A stretch of 64,000 nucleotides of DNA. Origin: an uncultured Acidobacteriota bacterium (GTDB lineage Bacteria > Acidobacteriota > Terriglobia > Terriglobales > Acidobacteriaceae). Within the stretch, counting starts at the first letter, position 1; each line of letters begins with the position of its first letter. The DNA is taken from assembly GCA_903851035.1 (NCBI GenBank), contig CAINND010000097.1:1-64000 (forward strand), written 5' to 3'. Made by a program: the position numbers and the translations under genes. The notes beneath the pieces were generated by a model. The model saw nothing but the letters and a program-made list of their open reading frames with translations, made no database searches and was not told the DNA's origin. Positions 20,119 through 28,918 of this stretch are shown here, in pieces.

Positions 20119-20766
20119 CTACTCGGCTTCGGTGGCCGCCGCCTGTTTGACGGTGGCGATGGTCTCAGTGGATTCGCCCACCTTGAAGCGCGCATAGCGG
20201 CGCACGGTGATGTTCTCACCCAGCTTGCCGATGACGGCTGCGATCAGCTGCGTGATGGTCACGCTCTGCTCCTTGATGAAGGGCTGCTCCAGCAGGCAGA
20301 CTTCCTCGTAGAACTTGCTCATCTTGCCCTCGACAATCTTCTCGATGACGGCGGGCGGCTTGCCGGTGGCGGCTGCCTGGGCGCGGAAGATGTCCTTCTC
20401 GCGCTCCATGTCGGCCGGGGTCACGTCTTCCTTGCGGACGTAGCGCGGGTCCACGGCGGCGATGTGCATGGCGATATCGTGCACCAGCGTCTGGAACTCC
20501 GTGGTGCGGGCCACGAAATCGCTCTCGCAGTTGACCTCGAGCAGCACGCCAATTTTTCCGCCGGCGTGAATGTAGCTGGTCACCACGCCTTCGCTGGTGC
20601 TGCGCGTGGCCTTTTTGGCCGCCGAGGCCATGCCGCGCTTGCGGAGTACGACGATTGCCTCTTCCAGATTGCCGTTCGACTCGGTGAGCGCCTTCTTACA
20701 ATCCATCATCGGTGCGCCGCTCTTCTCGCGGAGCTCCTTGACCATGCTTGCGGTGATTTCTGCCAT
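20119..20766 (-). CDS. tsf: Elongation factor Ts
   Basis: Nucleotide exchange factor for EF-Tu. The UBA-like N-terminal domain contains MVKELREKSGAPMMDCKKAL and the core has EVNCESDFVAR. The 215-residue length matches the shorter EF-Ts class with one core subdomain reduced, compared with 283 residues in E. coli. ATG 20766 is favoured, with a GAGAG ahead; a TTG three codons upstream is possible. Confidence 0.96.
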   Translation of the reverse strand: MAEITASMVKELREKSGAPMMDCKKALTESNGNLEEAIVVLRKRGMASAAKKATRSTSEGVVTSYIHAGGKIGVLLEVNCESDFVARTTEFQTLVHDIAMHIAAVDPRYVRKEDVTPADMEREKDIFRAQAAATGKPPAVIEKIVEGKMSKFYEEVCLLEQPFIKEQSVTITQLIAAVIGKLGENITVRRYARFKVGESTETIATVKQAAATEAE

Positions 20767-20850
20767 TGCTCTCAAACCTTTCCTGTGTGCCTGCGCCCAT
20801 CGTGGGGCGTTACGTTGGGAATGACTTGTCTGTCTAACTTCAATTCTCGC

Positions 20851-20888
20851 AAAACGACCCGCGCAATCAATCGGCGCGGGTCGCTTTT
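20851..20888 (-). terminator. Hairpin terminator between rpsB and tsf
   Basis: A perfect 10-bp stem (20855-20864 with 20874-20883) is followed on the minus strand by TTTT. It also has TTTT on the plus side, so it is symmetric. rpsB and tsf are usually co-transcribed, so it may be a partial terminator. Confidence 0.75.
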
Positions 20889-20930
20889 CACGAAAGATTC
20901 GCGAATGCCCCGCATCCGGGGCCGGCCGGC

Positions 20931-21785
20931 TTACTGCGCCTCGGGAACACCCTCGGCAACGGTTTCCACCGGGCTAGCAACTTCAGCGACGGCAACCTCG
21001 GCCACAACCGCCACGGGAACTTCGGCGGCAACCGGCTCGACGGCTGCTTCCTCGCTCGCGGCGCTTACACCGGCGGCCAGTTCGGCGCTCTGCTTGTCGG
21101 TGGCGGCCTGTGAGCCTTCCACGACTGAGTCGGCGATCTTGCTGGCGAAAAGGCGAATGGCGCGCAGGGCGTCATCGTTGCCCGGAATGATGTAATCCAC
21201 TTCGCTCGGGTCGCAGTTGGTATCCACCACGGCCACCACGGGGATGCCCAGCTTGCGCGCTTCCTTGACGGCAATCGCTTCCTTGTTGGAGTCGATCACG
21301 AAGATGGCGTCGGGCAGCCGGTTCAGATTCTTGATGCCGGCCAGGTTGGCCTGCAGGTGCTTGCGCTCGCGCTCCAGCTTGACGACTTCCTTCTTCGGCA
21401 GCAGCTCATAGCGGCCGTCGGTGGCCATCTCGTCCAGGTCCTTCAGGCGCTTCACGGACTTCTGCACGGTGATCCAGTTGGTCAGCAATCCGCCCAGCCA
21501 GCGCTGGTTGATGTAGAACATCCCGCAGCGGTTGGCCTCTTCGGCGATGGCTTCCTGTGCCTGGCGCTTGGTGCCGACGAACAGGATGGTGCGGCCCTCA
21601 AGGGCGTTGTCCTGCACAAACTTGCTGGCTTCCTTGAACATCTTCAGCGTCTTCTGCAGGTCGATGATGTAGATTCCGTTGCGCTCGCCAAAGATGTATT
21701 CCTTCATCTTCGGATTCCAGCGCTTGGTCTGATGCCCGAAGTGAACACCTGCTTCGAGCAGCTCTTTCATTGTGATGTTAGCCAC
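20931..21785 (-). CDS. rpsB: 30S ribosomal protein S2
   Basis: The core is standard: [51 protein letters not shown] and VVDTNCDPS. At 284 residues it is longer than E. coli S2 (241) because of a C-terminal tail of about 50 residues made almost only of Ala, Val, Glu and Pro. The GTG start at 21785 follows AGGAGGT by 3-4 bases; an ATG five codons later lacks a usable ribosome site. Confidence 0.95.
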   Translation of the reverse strand: MANITMKELLEAGVHFGHQTKRWNPKMKEYIFGERNGIYIIDLQKTLKMFKEASKFVQDNALEGRTILFVGTKRQAQEAIAEEANRCGMFYINQRWLGGLLTNWITVQKSVKRLKDLDEMATDGRYELLPKKEVVKLERERKHLQANLAGIKNLNRLPDAIFVIDSNKEAIAVKEARKLGIPVVAVVDTNCDPSEVDYIIPGNDDALRAIRLFASKIADSVVEGSQAATDKQSAELAAGVSAASEEAAVEPVAAEVPVAVVAEVAVAEVASPVETVAEGVPEAQ

Positions 21786-21855
21786 TGTACCTCCTTCGAT
21801 GGATTTGCATTGCCCGCTTGCGCCCATCGGGCGCCGAACAATTCAATTCCCGTTG

Positions 21856-21880
21856 CCCGACCCGTTTGAGCGGGTGCGGG
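21856..21880 (-). promoter_or_regulatory. Possible rpsB leader hairpin
   Basis: On the minus strand, about 70-95 bases before the S2 start, a stem (ACCCG with CGGGT plus CCC with GGG across a small internal loop) with a 6-base loop is present without a following T-run. It could be an autoregulatory leader element, but no known S2 leader was matched. Confidence 0.3.
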
Positions 21881-21982
21881 AAGATTTTTGGTTCCGCGTA
21901 CACAATGCGTTGCCACCGTGTCACCGGAACCCGTGACAGGGGACAAATAGCAGCCGAATGCAGCCAGAGGGAACAGCAGCGC

Positions 21983-22004
21983 GGGCCCCGCGCAAACGGG
22001 GCCC
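21983..22004 (-). terminator. Weak hairpin after rpsI
   Basis: A 7-bp GC stem (21983-21989 with 21998-22004) lies 8 bases past the rpsI stop without a clear T-run. Confidence 0.4.
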
Positions 22005-22011
22005 ATGCAAA

Positions 22012-22407
22012 TTAACGCTTGCTGAACTGGAAGCGCTTGCGGGCGCCCTTCTGACCGTACTTTTTGCGCTCCTTCTGACGCGAGTCGCGCGTCATGAAGC
22101 CTTCGGCCTTCATCTTGGCGCGCAGCTCAGGGTTGAACTCCTGCAGCGCGCGGGCAACACCCATGCGGACCGCGCCGGCCTGTGCCGTGATGCCGCCGCC
22201 GGAGCAGTTGGCAATCACGTCGAAGCTGTTGGCAGTCTCGGTGAGGATCAGCGATGAGCGCGCAATGATGCGCTGCACATCGGTGACGAAGTACACTTCA
22301 AAGTCCTTGCCATTCACCGTCATCTTGCCGGTGCCGGGGCGGAGGAAGCAGCGGGCTACGCTCGATTTGCGGCGGCCCGTTCCGTAGTATTGAACCAGTT
22401 CAGCCAT
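22012..22407 (-). CDS. rpsI: 30S ribosomal protein S9
   Basis: S9 contacts P-site tRNA through its basic C-terminal tail. The 131-residue protein has the family blocks [33 protein letters not shown] and the terminal [17 protein letters not shown] with the universal KR ending. It lies 14 bases after rplM with no terminator between, so the pair is one operon. Confidence 0.98.
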   Translation of the reverse strand: MAELVQYYGTGRRKSSVARCFLRPGTGKMTVNGKDFEVYFVTDVQRIIARSSLILTETANSFDVIANCSGGGITAQAGAVRMGVARALQEFNPELRAKMKAEGFMTRDSRQKERKKYGQKGARKRFQFSKR

Positions 22408-22421
22408 GCGATCTTGATCCT

Positions 22422-22853
22422 TTAGGCGACCGGCGCAATCGCTTCAGGCTTCTGGGCCTGATGCTTATGCTTGTCGTCGCGATAAACCTTCAGCTTGGTG
22501 GCCATGGCGCGGCCCAGCTTGCTCTTGGGAAGCATGCCTTCAATGGCCTCCTGCACGATCAGTTCCGGCTTGCGGGCCAGGCGCTTGGTGAATTCTTCCT
22601 CGCGCAGACCGCCGGGAAAGCCCGTGTAGTGGCGATACACCTTGGAGCCGGCCTTCATACCAGTCAGCTTGACCTTGGCGGCATTGATGACCACGACGTG
22701 GTCACCGGTGTCGAGAAACGGCGTATAGCGGGGGTTGTCCTTGCCGCTGAGGATACGAGCCACGCGCGAAGCCAGCCGCCCGAGCGTCTGCCCGTCGGCG
22801 TCTACCACATACCACTTGCGCGCAATCTCCCCCTTGGGGAAATAGGTTGACAT
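22422..22853 (-). CDS. rplM: 50S ribosomal protein L13
   Basis: A 143-residue protein with the family blocks [35 protein letters not shown] and [19 protein letters not shown] 22853 is preceded by GGGAGAG at 6 bases. The short Ala/Pro tail ending IAPVA is unremarkable. It is the first gene of rplM-rpsI and has an unusually long upstream leader. Confidence 0.98.
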   Translation of the reverse strand: MSTYFPKGEIARKWYVVDADGQTLGRLASRVARILSGKDNPRYTPFLDTGDHVVVINAAKVKLTGMKAGSKVYRHYTGFPGGLREEEFTKRLARKPELIVQEAIEGMLPKSKLGRAMATKLKVYRDDKHKHQAQKPEAIAPVA

Positions 22854-23116
22854 TCCAAACTCTCCCAGATGTAGAAACCGACTGATGAGCGGGCTGCTTT
22901 GAGCCCTGCTCGGCCTGATTGCGGCAGGCACCGCCGTGCGCCCCGGCCTAAAAAAGCGTCGAGGAGTGGAAGACCCAAGACTTTGGTCTAGGAGCTTCTA
23001 CCTTCGTGCGGGGCAATTCCGTCCACAGAACCGTTAGCGATATCCGGCCGGTGAGGCCGAAAACTCGCGGCGACGGGACACCGTCAGGCGGGCAACCGCA
23101 GGACAGCCGAACCTTT
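22854..23116 (-). promoter_or_regulatory. Long leader of rplM-rpsI with a possible attenuator
   Basis: About 260 bases without a gene precede rplM. On the minus strand it contains several short inverted repeats, including an imperfect AGACC/GGTCT hairpin, followed within about 20 bases by a run of six T near 22951-22956. This is compatible with transcription attenuation, as known for L13 leaders in other phyla. No known leader family was matched. Confidence 0.35.
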
Positions 23117-23146
23117 ACGTTAGCGCATGCCGGAAGCGGCTGTCAA
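23117..23146 (-). promoter_or_regulatory. Candidate promoter of rplM-rpsI
   Basis: A perfect -35 TTGACA (23141-23146) is followed after 18 bases by a modest -10, TAACGT (23117-23122). Confidence 0.5.
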
Positions 23147-23367
23147 CGCCCGACAAACGCGCAAAAGCCCACGGGCGCCATTAACGCCTTCAGAGCAGTT
23201 GCTTCGATTTCCCCTTGAGTATAGCACAGGCGCGCAAATTCACCCCCAGCTGGAGCGTCCATTGGGGAGCTAAGGGCCAGATTTGCGTTATATTTGCCCA
23301 TCCGGTGCTGGCTCACCGGTGAGCGGCGGCGACGCACGGGGCCAATGAGCCGAAGGGGGAGGAGGAT
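23147..23367. other. Divergent intergenic region between rplM and the TMEM175-like gene
   Basis: About 220 bases that probably hold the plus-strand promoter of the channel gene. A run ttgcgttatattt near 23283 is a possible plus-strand -10 area. No gene recognised. Confidence 0.4.
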
Positions 23368-23991
23368 ATGAACAAGAACCGGTTGGAGGCCTTCAGCGAC
23401 GGCGTCTTTGCCATCATTATCACCATCATGGTGTTGGAGTTACACGTTCCCACCGGAGGGCTATTCAGTGTGCTGTGGCCGCTGTGGCCCACTTTTCTCA
23501 GCTATGGCCTCAGCTTTGCCTACGTCGGCATTTACTGGAATAACCATCATCATCTCTTCCAGACCGTTACGCGGATCTCAGGCAACATCCTGCTGGCAAA
23601 TCTGAATCTACTTTTCTGGCTCAGCCTGCTGCCCTTTGCCACCGCCTGGATGGGGCAGAACTATCGCGCACCGGCGCCGACCCTGCTCTACGGTGTGCTG
23701 CTGCTGGCCGCGGCCGTCAGCTACACCGTTCTCGAACACTCCATCATCTGCCTGCAGGGGCAGGAGAGCCTGCTGCGCAGTTTGCTGGGTGCCGGCCGCA
23801 AGGAGCATCTCTCCATGGCGCTCTATGCTGCCGGCATCGGCCTGGCCTACTACGTGACCGCTGCGGCGCAAACTTGCTACGTGCTGGTGGCCCTGCTGTG
23901 GACGGTGCCGGATCGCCGCATTGAGCGCGCGCTGAATGACCGCGCACCGCAACACGGGCACACGCACAGCCACACCCACGAGCCGCAATAA
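23368..23991 (+). CDS. TMEM175-family (DUF1211) potassium channel-like protein
   Basis: Prokaryotic TMEM175 proteins form K+-selective tetramers in the inner membrane. The signature is at the start: RLEAFSDGVFAIIITIMVLEL, with the RxxxFSD motif in helix 1. About six hydrophobic segments follow over 207 residues, the usual length for the single-repeat bacterial form. The C-terminus is His-rich (HGHTHSHTHEP), which is unusual and could bind metal. A strong GGAGGAGG ends a few bases before ATG 23368. maf starts 23 bases after the stop. Confidence 0.88.
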   Translation: MNKNRLEAFSDGVFAIIITIMVLELHVPTGGLFSVLWPLWPTFLSYGLSFAYVGIYWNNHHHLFQTVTRISGNILLANLNLLFWLSLLPFATAWMGQNYRAPAPTLLYGVLLLAAAVSYTVLEHSIICLQGQESLLRSLLGAGRKEHLSMALYAAGIGLAYYVTAAAQTCYVLVALLWTVPDRRIERALNDRAPQHGHTHSHTHEPQ

Positions 23992-24002
23992 GCCCTGGGC
24001 TT

Positions 24003-24008
24003 TAGAAT
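24003..24008 (+). promoter_or_regulatory. Possible -10 element just before maf
   Basis: TAGAAT ends 6 bases before the maf ATG, the spacing expected for a leaderless transcript. No matching -35 was found. Confidence 0.3.
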
Positions 24009-24014
24009 GTTCCC

Positions 24015-24593
24015 ATGCTGATACTTGCTTCGCAGTCACCGCGGCGTTCGGAGTTGTTACGCAATGCAGGCATGGATTTCACCGTGGCTCCGGCCGATGT
24101 GGATGAGAGCCTTTTGCCCACCGAGGAGCCGTTGGCCTATGTGCAGCGCCTGGCGCGGGAAAAGGCCCTGGCCGCGCTGGCCAAGGCTCCAGCGGGCGCA
24201 CTGGTGCTTGGCGCGGATACGACCGTGGTGCTCGACGGCGAGAGCCTGGGCAAGCCTATCGACGAGGCCGATGCGCGCCGGATGCTGCAACTGCTGAGCG
24301 GGCGCAGCCATCGCGTGATGACCGGCGTCTGCCTGGCATGGCAGGGTGCGCAGGGGCCGCAAACATTGGTCGAAGTTGAGGTGACCGAAGTTGAATTTGC
24401 CGCCATGAGCGACCGCGAGATTGCCGACTATGTCTCTACCGGCGAGCCCATGGACAAGGCCGGCGCTTACGGCATACAGGGGCGAGCCTCACGTTGGATT
24501 CCACGCCTGCGCGGCTGCTACTTCAATGTAGTCGGGCTGCCCGTGGCGCGGGTCTGCTCCATGCTGGAGCGCGCGAAAGAAGCGACTCGATAG
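24015..24593 (+). CDS. maf: Maf-like nucleotide pyrophosphatase (dTTP/UTP type)
   Basis: House-cleaning enzyme that hydrolyses dTTP/UTP or modified nucleotides to monophosphates. Residues 3-16 ([14 protein letters not shown]) are the Maf signature, followed by [19 protein letters not shown] and [13 protein letters not shown]. The 192-residue length is normal. No ribosome site is evident; a -10-like TAGAAT sits 6 bases ahead. It is convergent with the M20 peptidase gene. Confidence 0.93.
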   Translation: MLILASQSPRRSELLRNAGMDFTVAPADVDESLLPTEEPLAYVQRLAREKALAALAKAPAGALVLGADTTVVLDGESLGKPIDEADARRMLQLLSGRSHRVMTGVCLAWQGAQGPQTLVEVEVTEVEFAAMSDREIADYVSTGEPMDKAGAYGIQGRASRWIPRLRGCYFNVVGLPVARVCSMLERAKEATR

Positions 24594-24614
24594 GCGCAAC
24601 CAAGTCAGAATGGA

Positions 24615-25787
24615 TTAACCGCGCGCGAGTCCTTCGCCTGCGGCCAGTGCCGTAATCACTCCGGCCAGCATGGCGGCGCGGCGCGGCAGTTCACGGGCAA
24701 AGACGAACTCATGCGGAGCGTGTGCGCCATCGCCTACGCCGCCCAGCCCATCCAGCGTAGGAATGCCGAGCGCGGCCGTCAGGTTGCCATCGCTGCCGCC
24801 GCCAACCGCTTTTTCCGCCAACTCGAATCCAACGCCACGCGCCGCCTTTTGCGCCACGCGATAAAGGCGAACCGTAGCCGGTGAACGTTCAAAGGCCCAG
24901 CGCTCCACGCTGCCGGTCAGTTCCAATTTGCAGCGCGGATCATGCGGGCGCAGGCGGTGCAGGGCAGCATCAGCGCGTTTTGCCTGCGCGGCACTGAAGA
25001 AGCGCAGGTCCACCACAATCTCCGCATGCTCGGCCACGACGTTGGGCCGCGTGCCACCCGTAATGAGTCCCGGGTTCAGGGTGAGGCCTTTCTGCGGCTG
25101 GCAGAGGGCGTGAATGGCCTCCACCTGGCGGGCGGCTTCGACGATGGCCGAGGCGCCGCGTTCAAAGTCCAGCCCAGCGTGCGAGGCGCGACCTGTGATG
25201 CGCAGCGTGTAGCGTCCCACTCCCTTGCGGCTGGTCTTGCAAGCGCCCTCTTCGCCGGCAGCGGGCTCCAGCACCAGCACGGCGTCGGCCTGTAGCGCGA
25301 GCTTTTCCGTCAACGGTTGCGAGGCGGGGCTGCCGATCTCTTCATCCGGCACAAGCAGCATCCTGACGTTGCAGGGCAGTGGCCCCTCGGCGAGCAGTGC
25401 GCGAAGGGCGTAGAGCGCCTGTACGATGCCGGCCTTCATGTCGAACGTTCCGGGACCGTTGAGTTTGCCGGCCTTCTCACGCCAGGGCATGGTGCGCAGG
25501 GTTCCCAGTGGGTAGACGGTATCCACGTGGCCGAGCAGCAGCAGGCGAGGCGAACGGCGCGGGCCGGAGAAATCTACTTGCAGGGCCGGGCCGTGGCCTT
25601 TCATTCGGTGCAGACGCACGCGTCCGCCAATGGCGGCAAAGTCCTTCGCAATCTCTGCCACCAGTGCGGCGATGGGCTCCGGCGCGCCCGAGGGCGATTC
25701 CAGTTCAACGTAGCGCGCGAGGGTGGCCGTCATGGCCTTTTGTTCGGACTGCAAGCGGCGGAGAAGAGAGCGGGAAGAGATAGTCAT
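24615..25787 (-). CDS. M20 family metallopeptidase (carboxypeptidase G2-like)
   Basis: A dinuclear zinc amidohydrolase of about 390 residues that would cleave a C-terminal amino acid or dipeptide. Metal ligands are in LLLGHVDTVYP (His), GTFDMKAG (bridging Asp), VPDEEIGS (catalytic Glu then metal Glu) and the late APHEFV (His). The dimerisation domain begins around 190 (RKGVGRYTLRITGRASHAG). No signal peptide is seen at the chosen ATG (25787), so it is probably cytoplasmic. Substrate unknown; glutamate carboxypeptidase activity is one option from similarity. Confidence 0.88.
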   Translation of the reverse strand: MTISSRSLLRRLQSEQKAMTATLARYVELESPSGAPEPIAALVAEIAKDFAAIGGRVRLHRMKGHGPALQVDFSGPRRSPRLLLLGHVDTVYPLGTLRTMPWREKAGKLNGPGTFDMKAGIVQALYALRALLAEGPLPCNVRMLLVPDEEIGSPASQPLTEKLALQADAVLVLEPAAGEEGACKTSRKGVGRYTLRITGRASHAGLDFERGASAIVEAARQVEAIHALCQPQKGLTLNPGLITGGTRPNVVAEHAEIVVDLRFFSAAQAKRADAALHRLRPHDPRCKLELTGSVERWAFERSPATVRLYRVAQKAARGVGFELAEKAVGGGSDGNLTAALGIPTLDGLGGVGDGAHAPHEFVFARELPRRAAMLAGVITALAAGEGLARG

Positions 25788-25898
25788 AAGATTTCGCTGG
25801 GCGCTATGGTAACGCTTTGGGTGAGCGCGTGCACATAGACGTATGCGCGAGCGCAAATGTCACTTTACCCCACGCGCCAAATCACATTAGAAATGCGG

Positions 25899-27431
25899 CT
25901 AACCGAAGCTCTTGTATTTTGTCCAGAAGGCGGGCCAGCCAAGGCGTGGCGGGCCGCAGACGAAGATATCCGGATGCCACAGGCTCTCCTCGTTCCTGAC
26001 AACCTTGGGGTCGCCGTTGTGTCCGGCCAGGCGGCAGCCATCGAAGGCCTTATCTGCATCTTTGCGGTCAAATCCAATGACGATCAGCGTTGTGGGCTGC
26101 GGCGTGGGATAGCTGCGCAGCCAGGCCGAGTTGGTCAGGCTGATGGGCGGCGGCAGATGATAGGCGGGGCCAAGCAGTTCGAGTGAGCCGCCCTCGCCGT
26201 AGTTGCCCACCACAATGCCAACATTGGCGCGCTCTTCGGGTGGCAACGCGTCGCGGATGGAGGCCACGTTGCGCACCAGCTCCGGCCAGCCCAGTTCCTC
26301 GCCCAGATCATCGCTATGGTGGAGGGCGAAGGTGTGCAGAGGACCATGATTGGCAAGCGGAACCAGCGCACATATAGCGAGACTTCCAAAGCCCACCAGC
26401 CCGAGCCAGAAGACTGTTTGTAGTACCCTCCGCGGCCAGCTTCGCAGGTTGGGCAGCCAGGCTTCGGCTCGCACGGCGCCCAGTGCAATCAGCATGGGAT
26501 AGGCCGGGGCGACGTAATAAAAGCGCGCCCGCGCCATCATGAAATATGCGGCGGGCAGCAGGAACATAAAAGCCAGCGCTCGCAGTTTGGAGCTGCGCAT
26601 GGCGGCCACCAGTCCGGCGATCCAGAGCGGAGTTGCCATGGGGTTGTTGCAGATAAAGAATTGTTTTGCGATGTAGCCTTCGGCCCGCCCCCAGCGCACG
26701 TCACGGGCGTGGATGGATTGCAGGAACTCCCAACTGATGAATCCGTGCCGGGCTTGCCAAACAAGGTTCGGCAGGCACATCAACAGGGCCAGCCCCATAC
26801 CGAGCCAGAACCAGCGGGTGCGCAGGTACTTGCGCGCGGGCGTGAGCAGCAGGCCGGCCACGATGCTGAGGGCAAAAAACAGGATGGCGTACTTGGTCAT
26901 CAGGCCCAGGCCGATGAAGCCTCCGACGGCCAGGCACCAGCGCACGTCGTCGGTTTCCAGCAAGGCGATGACCGCGGCGGCGGCGAGAATCCACCAGAGG
27001 TAGTCAAAGCTGGAGTACTGGAACTCCGTGCCCTGAAAGATCGCGTAGGGGCAGAGCGCTATGGCTGTGGCAGCGGTGAACTGCGCAAAACGGCCGCCGC
27101 CCATGCGATGCGCCATCCAGGCCGTGCACAGGATGGCCGCCACCTGCGCCACGACGCTGGCCATGCGCAGGGCGATCATGTTGAGGCCGAAGAGTTCCAG
27201 GCCTATGCGCTGGATGAACGGCGTAAACGGCGGATAGGCGACGAAGCCCCAGTCGAGGTGCCGGGCATCGGAGAGGAACTGCCACTCATCGCGATGGAAG
27301 CCGTAGCGGCCATTGGTGAGCGTGTGCAGCAGGGCGATGGCGGCCGCGATGGCCAGCACCGGCCAATGACGGGCTAGCCATCCAGTCCGCGCGGAGCCTG
27401 CGTCGGTGATCGCAAAGGTAACGGCGTGCAA
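25899..27431 (-). CDS. Membrane glycosyltransferase, GT-C fold (GT39/ArnT-like)
   Basis: A 510-residue protein with about 11-12 transmembrane segments. The first external loop carries the acidic motif FHRDEWQFLSDARHLDWGFVAYPP, characteristic of polyprenyl-phosphate-sugar-dependent GT-C enzymes where the Asp/Glu is catalytic. The C-terminal 150 residues form a soluble domain. The TTG start at 27431 is supported by GGGAGAG about 5 bases upstream. The gene is divergent from fabZ. It probably transfers a sugar from a lipid carrier to an envelope acceptor; lipid A is conceivable given the neighbouring lpxA/lpxI genes, but this is context only. Confidence 0.82.
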   Translation of the reverse strand: MHAVTFAITDAGSARTGWLARHWPVLAIAAAIALLHTLTNGRYGFHRDEWQFLSDARHLDWGFVAYPPFTPFIQRIGLELFGLNMIALRMASVVAQVAAILCTAWMAHRMGGGRFAQFTAATAIALCPYAIFQGTEFQYSSFDYLWWILAAAAVIALLETDDVRWCLAVGGFIGLGLMTKYAILFFALSIVAGLLLTPARKYLRTRWFWLGMGLALLMCLPNLVWQARHGFISWEFLQSIHARDVRWGRAEGYIAKQFFICNNPMATPLWIAGLVAAMRSSKLRALAFMFLLPAAYFMMARARFYYVAPAYPMLIALGAVRAEAWLPNLRSWPRRVLQTVFWLGLVGFGSLAICALVPLANHGPLHTFALHHSDDLGEELGWPELVRNVASIRDALPPEERANVGIVVGNYGEGGSLELLGPAYHLPPPISLTNSAWLRSYPTPQPTTLIVIGFDRKDADKAFDGCRLAGHNGDPKVVRNEESLWHPDIFVCGPPRLGWPAFWTKYKSFG

Positions 27432-27546
27432 ATGACTCTCCCGCTGGGTGGAATCCTGCTGCCTGATGGTACGCCACGAGACGGCGGAGGTTCCGCCACG
27501 CAGTTGTTTTACCGTTCTTTTGTGGGGCAGGTGCCCGGGTGCAGGC

Positions 27547-27555
27547 TGTTATACT
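27547..27555 (+). promoter_or_regulatory. Extended -10 promoter of the fabZ-lpxA operon
   Basis: TGT followed by TATACT (27550-27555) forms an extended -10 about 17 bases before the fabZ start. No good -35 is seen, as expected for extended -10 promoters. Confidence 0.45.
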
Positions 27556-27572
27556 TTTTACACGGTAAATCC

Positions 27573-28103
27573 ATGAGCCAATTTCACAGTAATGACACTA
27601 GTTTGACGCCCGATGTGCTGGAGAACCTGCCGCTGGATGTAGTTACCATCCAGCAGATTCTTCCCCATCGCTATCCCTTTCTGTTGATTGACCGCGTGGT
27701 GGAACTGGTGCGCAAAAAGCACATCGTGGCCATCAAGAACGTCACCCTCAACGAGCCGTACTTCACCGGCCACTTCCCGGGCAACCCCATCATGCCGGGC
27801 GTGCTGATGGTGGAAGCCATTGCGCAGACCGGCGCAACGCTGCTGATGACCGAGGTTCCCGACCGCGCCAACAAACTGACGGTCTTTACCGGCATCGAGC
27901 GCGCCAAGTTCCGCCGCCAGGTGGTGCCGGGCGACCAGCTTCGTATCGAGGTCAACGTCATTGTGTGGCGCACCCTGGCCGTCAAGATGCAAGGCAAGTG
28001 CACGGTGGATGGCAAGCTTGTAAGCGAGGCGACGGTGACCTGCCAGTTGGTGGACCTGAAGCGCGCCGAAGCCAAGCCCGAACCCACGGCCCCCGCGGAG
28101 TAA
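27573..28103 (+). CDS. fabZ: 3-hydroxyacyl-ACP dehydratase FabZ
   Basis: Dehydrates 3-hydroxyacyl-ACP in fatty-acid elongation. Hot-dog fold with the catalytic His in LPHRYPFLLIDRV and the Glu in GHFPGNPIMPGVLMVEAIAQ. The 176 residues include N- and C-terminal extensions (SQFHSNDTSLTPDVL and an Ala/Pro/Glu tail) beyond the usual 145-150. ATG 27573 is close behind the promoter; the frame is open further upstream but without similarity. lpxA starts 3 bases after the stop, the conserved fabZ-lpxA pairing. Confidence 0.95.
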   Translation: MSQFHSNDTSLTPDVLENLPLDVVTIQQILPHRYPFLLIDRVVELVRKKHIVAIKNVTLNEPYFTGHFPGNPIMPGVLMVEAIAQTGATLLMTEVPDRANKLTVFTGIERAKFRRQVVPGDQLRIEVNVIVWRTLAVKMQGKCTVDGKLVSEATVTCQLVDLKRAEAKPEPTAPAE

Positions 28104-28106
28104 CAG

Positions 28107-28883
28107 ATGCCGATTCATCCCAGCGCGCTGGTAGATGCCGGCGCGAAGATTCCCGCAAGCTGCACCATCGGCCCCTTCTGCGTGGTGGGCGCCGAGGTTG
28201 AGTTGGGCGAACACTGCGAGTTGATCTCGCACGTTGTGCTCAGCGGCCCGACCAAACTTGGCAGCCATAACCGCATCCATCCCTTTGCCGTCGTCGGCGC
28301 CGGGCCGCAGGACCTGAGCTACAAAGGCGAACCTACGCGGCTGGAGATCGGCGACCGCAACGAGATTCGCGAGTACGTCACCATTCACCGCGGCACCGTC
28401 AAAGGCGGCGGCATCACGCGGGTGGGCAACGACTGCCTCATCATGGCCTACGTGCACATTGCGCACGACTGCCAGATCGGCAACTCGGTGATCATGGCCA
28501 ACGCCGCGACGCTGGCAGGCCACGTCACGGTGGAAGACTTTGCCGGTGTGGGCGCGCTCAGCCCGGTGCATCAGTACGTACGTATCGGCAAACACAGCTA
28601 CATTGGCGGCGGCACGGTCATTACCCAGGATGTGCTGCCCTTTGCCAAAACCAGCTCGGTGCGCGAGGTTCACTCCTACGGCGCCAACAGCGTTGGATTA
28701 GAACGCCGAGGCTTCAGCAAGGAGCGCGTACGCGCCCTGCATAAGGCATTCCGCATCCTGTTGGCTGCCAAGCTGAACACCACGCAGGCATTGGCGCGCA
28801 TTGAGGACGAGGTGGAACAGACCGAAGACGTGCGCGAACTGGTTGAGTTCATCCGCACCAGCGAGCGCGGGGTCATCAAGTAG
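28107..28883 (+). CDS. lpxA: UDP-N-acetylglucosamine O-acyltransferase LpxA
   Basis: Catalyses the first step of lipid A synthesis, 3-O-acylation of UDP-GlcNAc. A left-handed beta helix of hexapeptide repeats covers most of the 258 residues, then the LpxA C-terminal helices ([14 protein letters not shown]). The catalytic His is in the block [13 protein letters not shown]. Start only 3 bases after fabZ implies translational coupling. Confidence 0.96.
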   Translation: MPIHPSALVDAGAKIPASCTIGPFCVVGAEVELGEHCELISHVVLSGPTKLGSHNRIHPFAVVGAGPQDLSYKGEPTRLEIGDRNEIREYVTIHRGTVKGGGITRVGNDCLIMAYVHIAHDCQIGNSVIMANAATLAGHVTVEDFAGVGALSPVHQYVRIGKHSYIGGGTVITQDVLPFAKTSSVREVHSYGANSVGLERRGFSKERVRALHKAFRILLAAKLNTTQALARIEDEVEQTEDVRELVEFIRTSERGVIK

Positions 28884-28918
28884 AGAAATTGTCAGGTTTC
28901 GCTGCGCGGAGGAAGACC

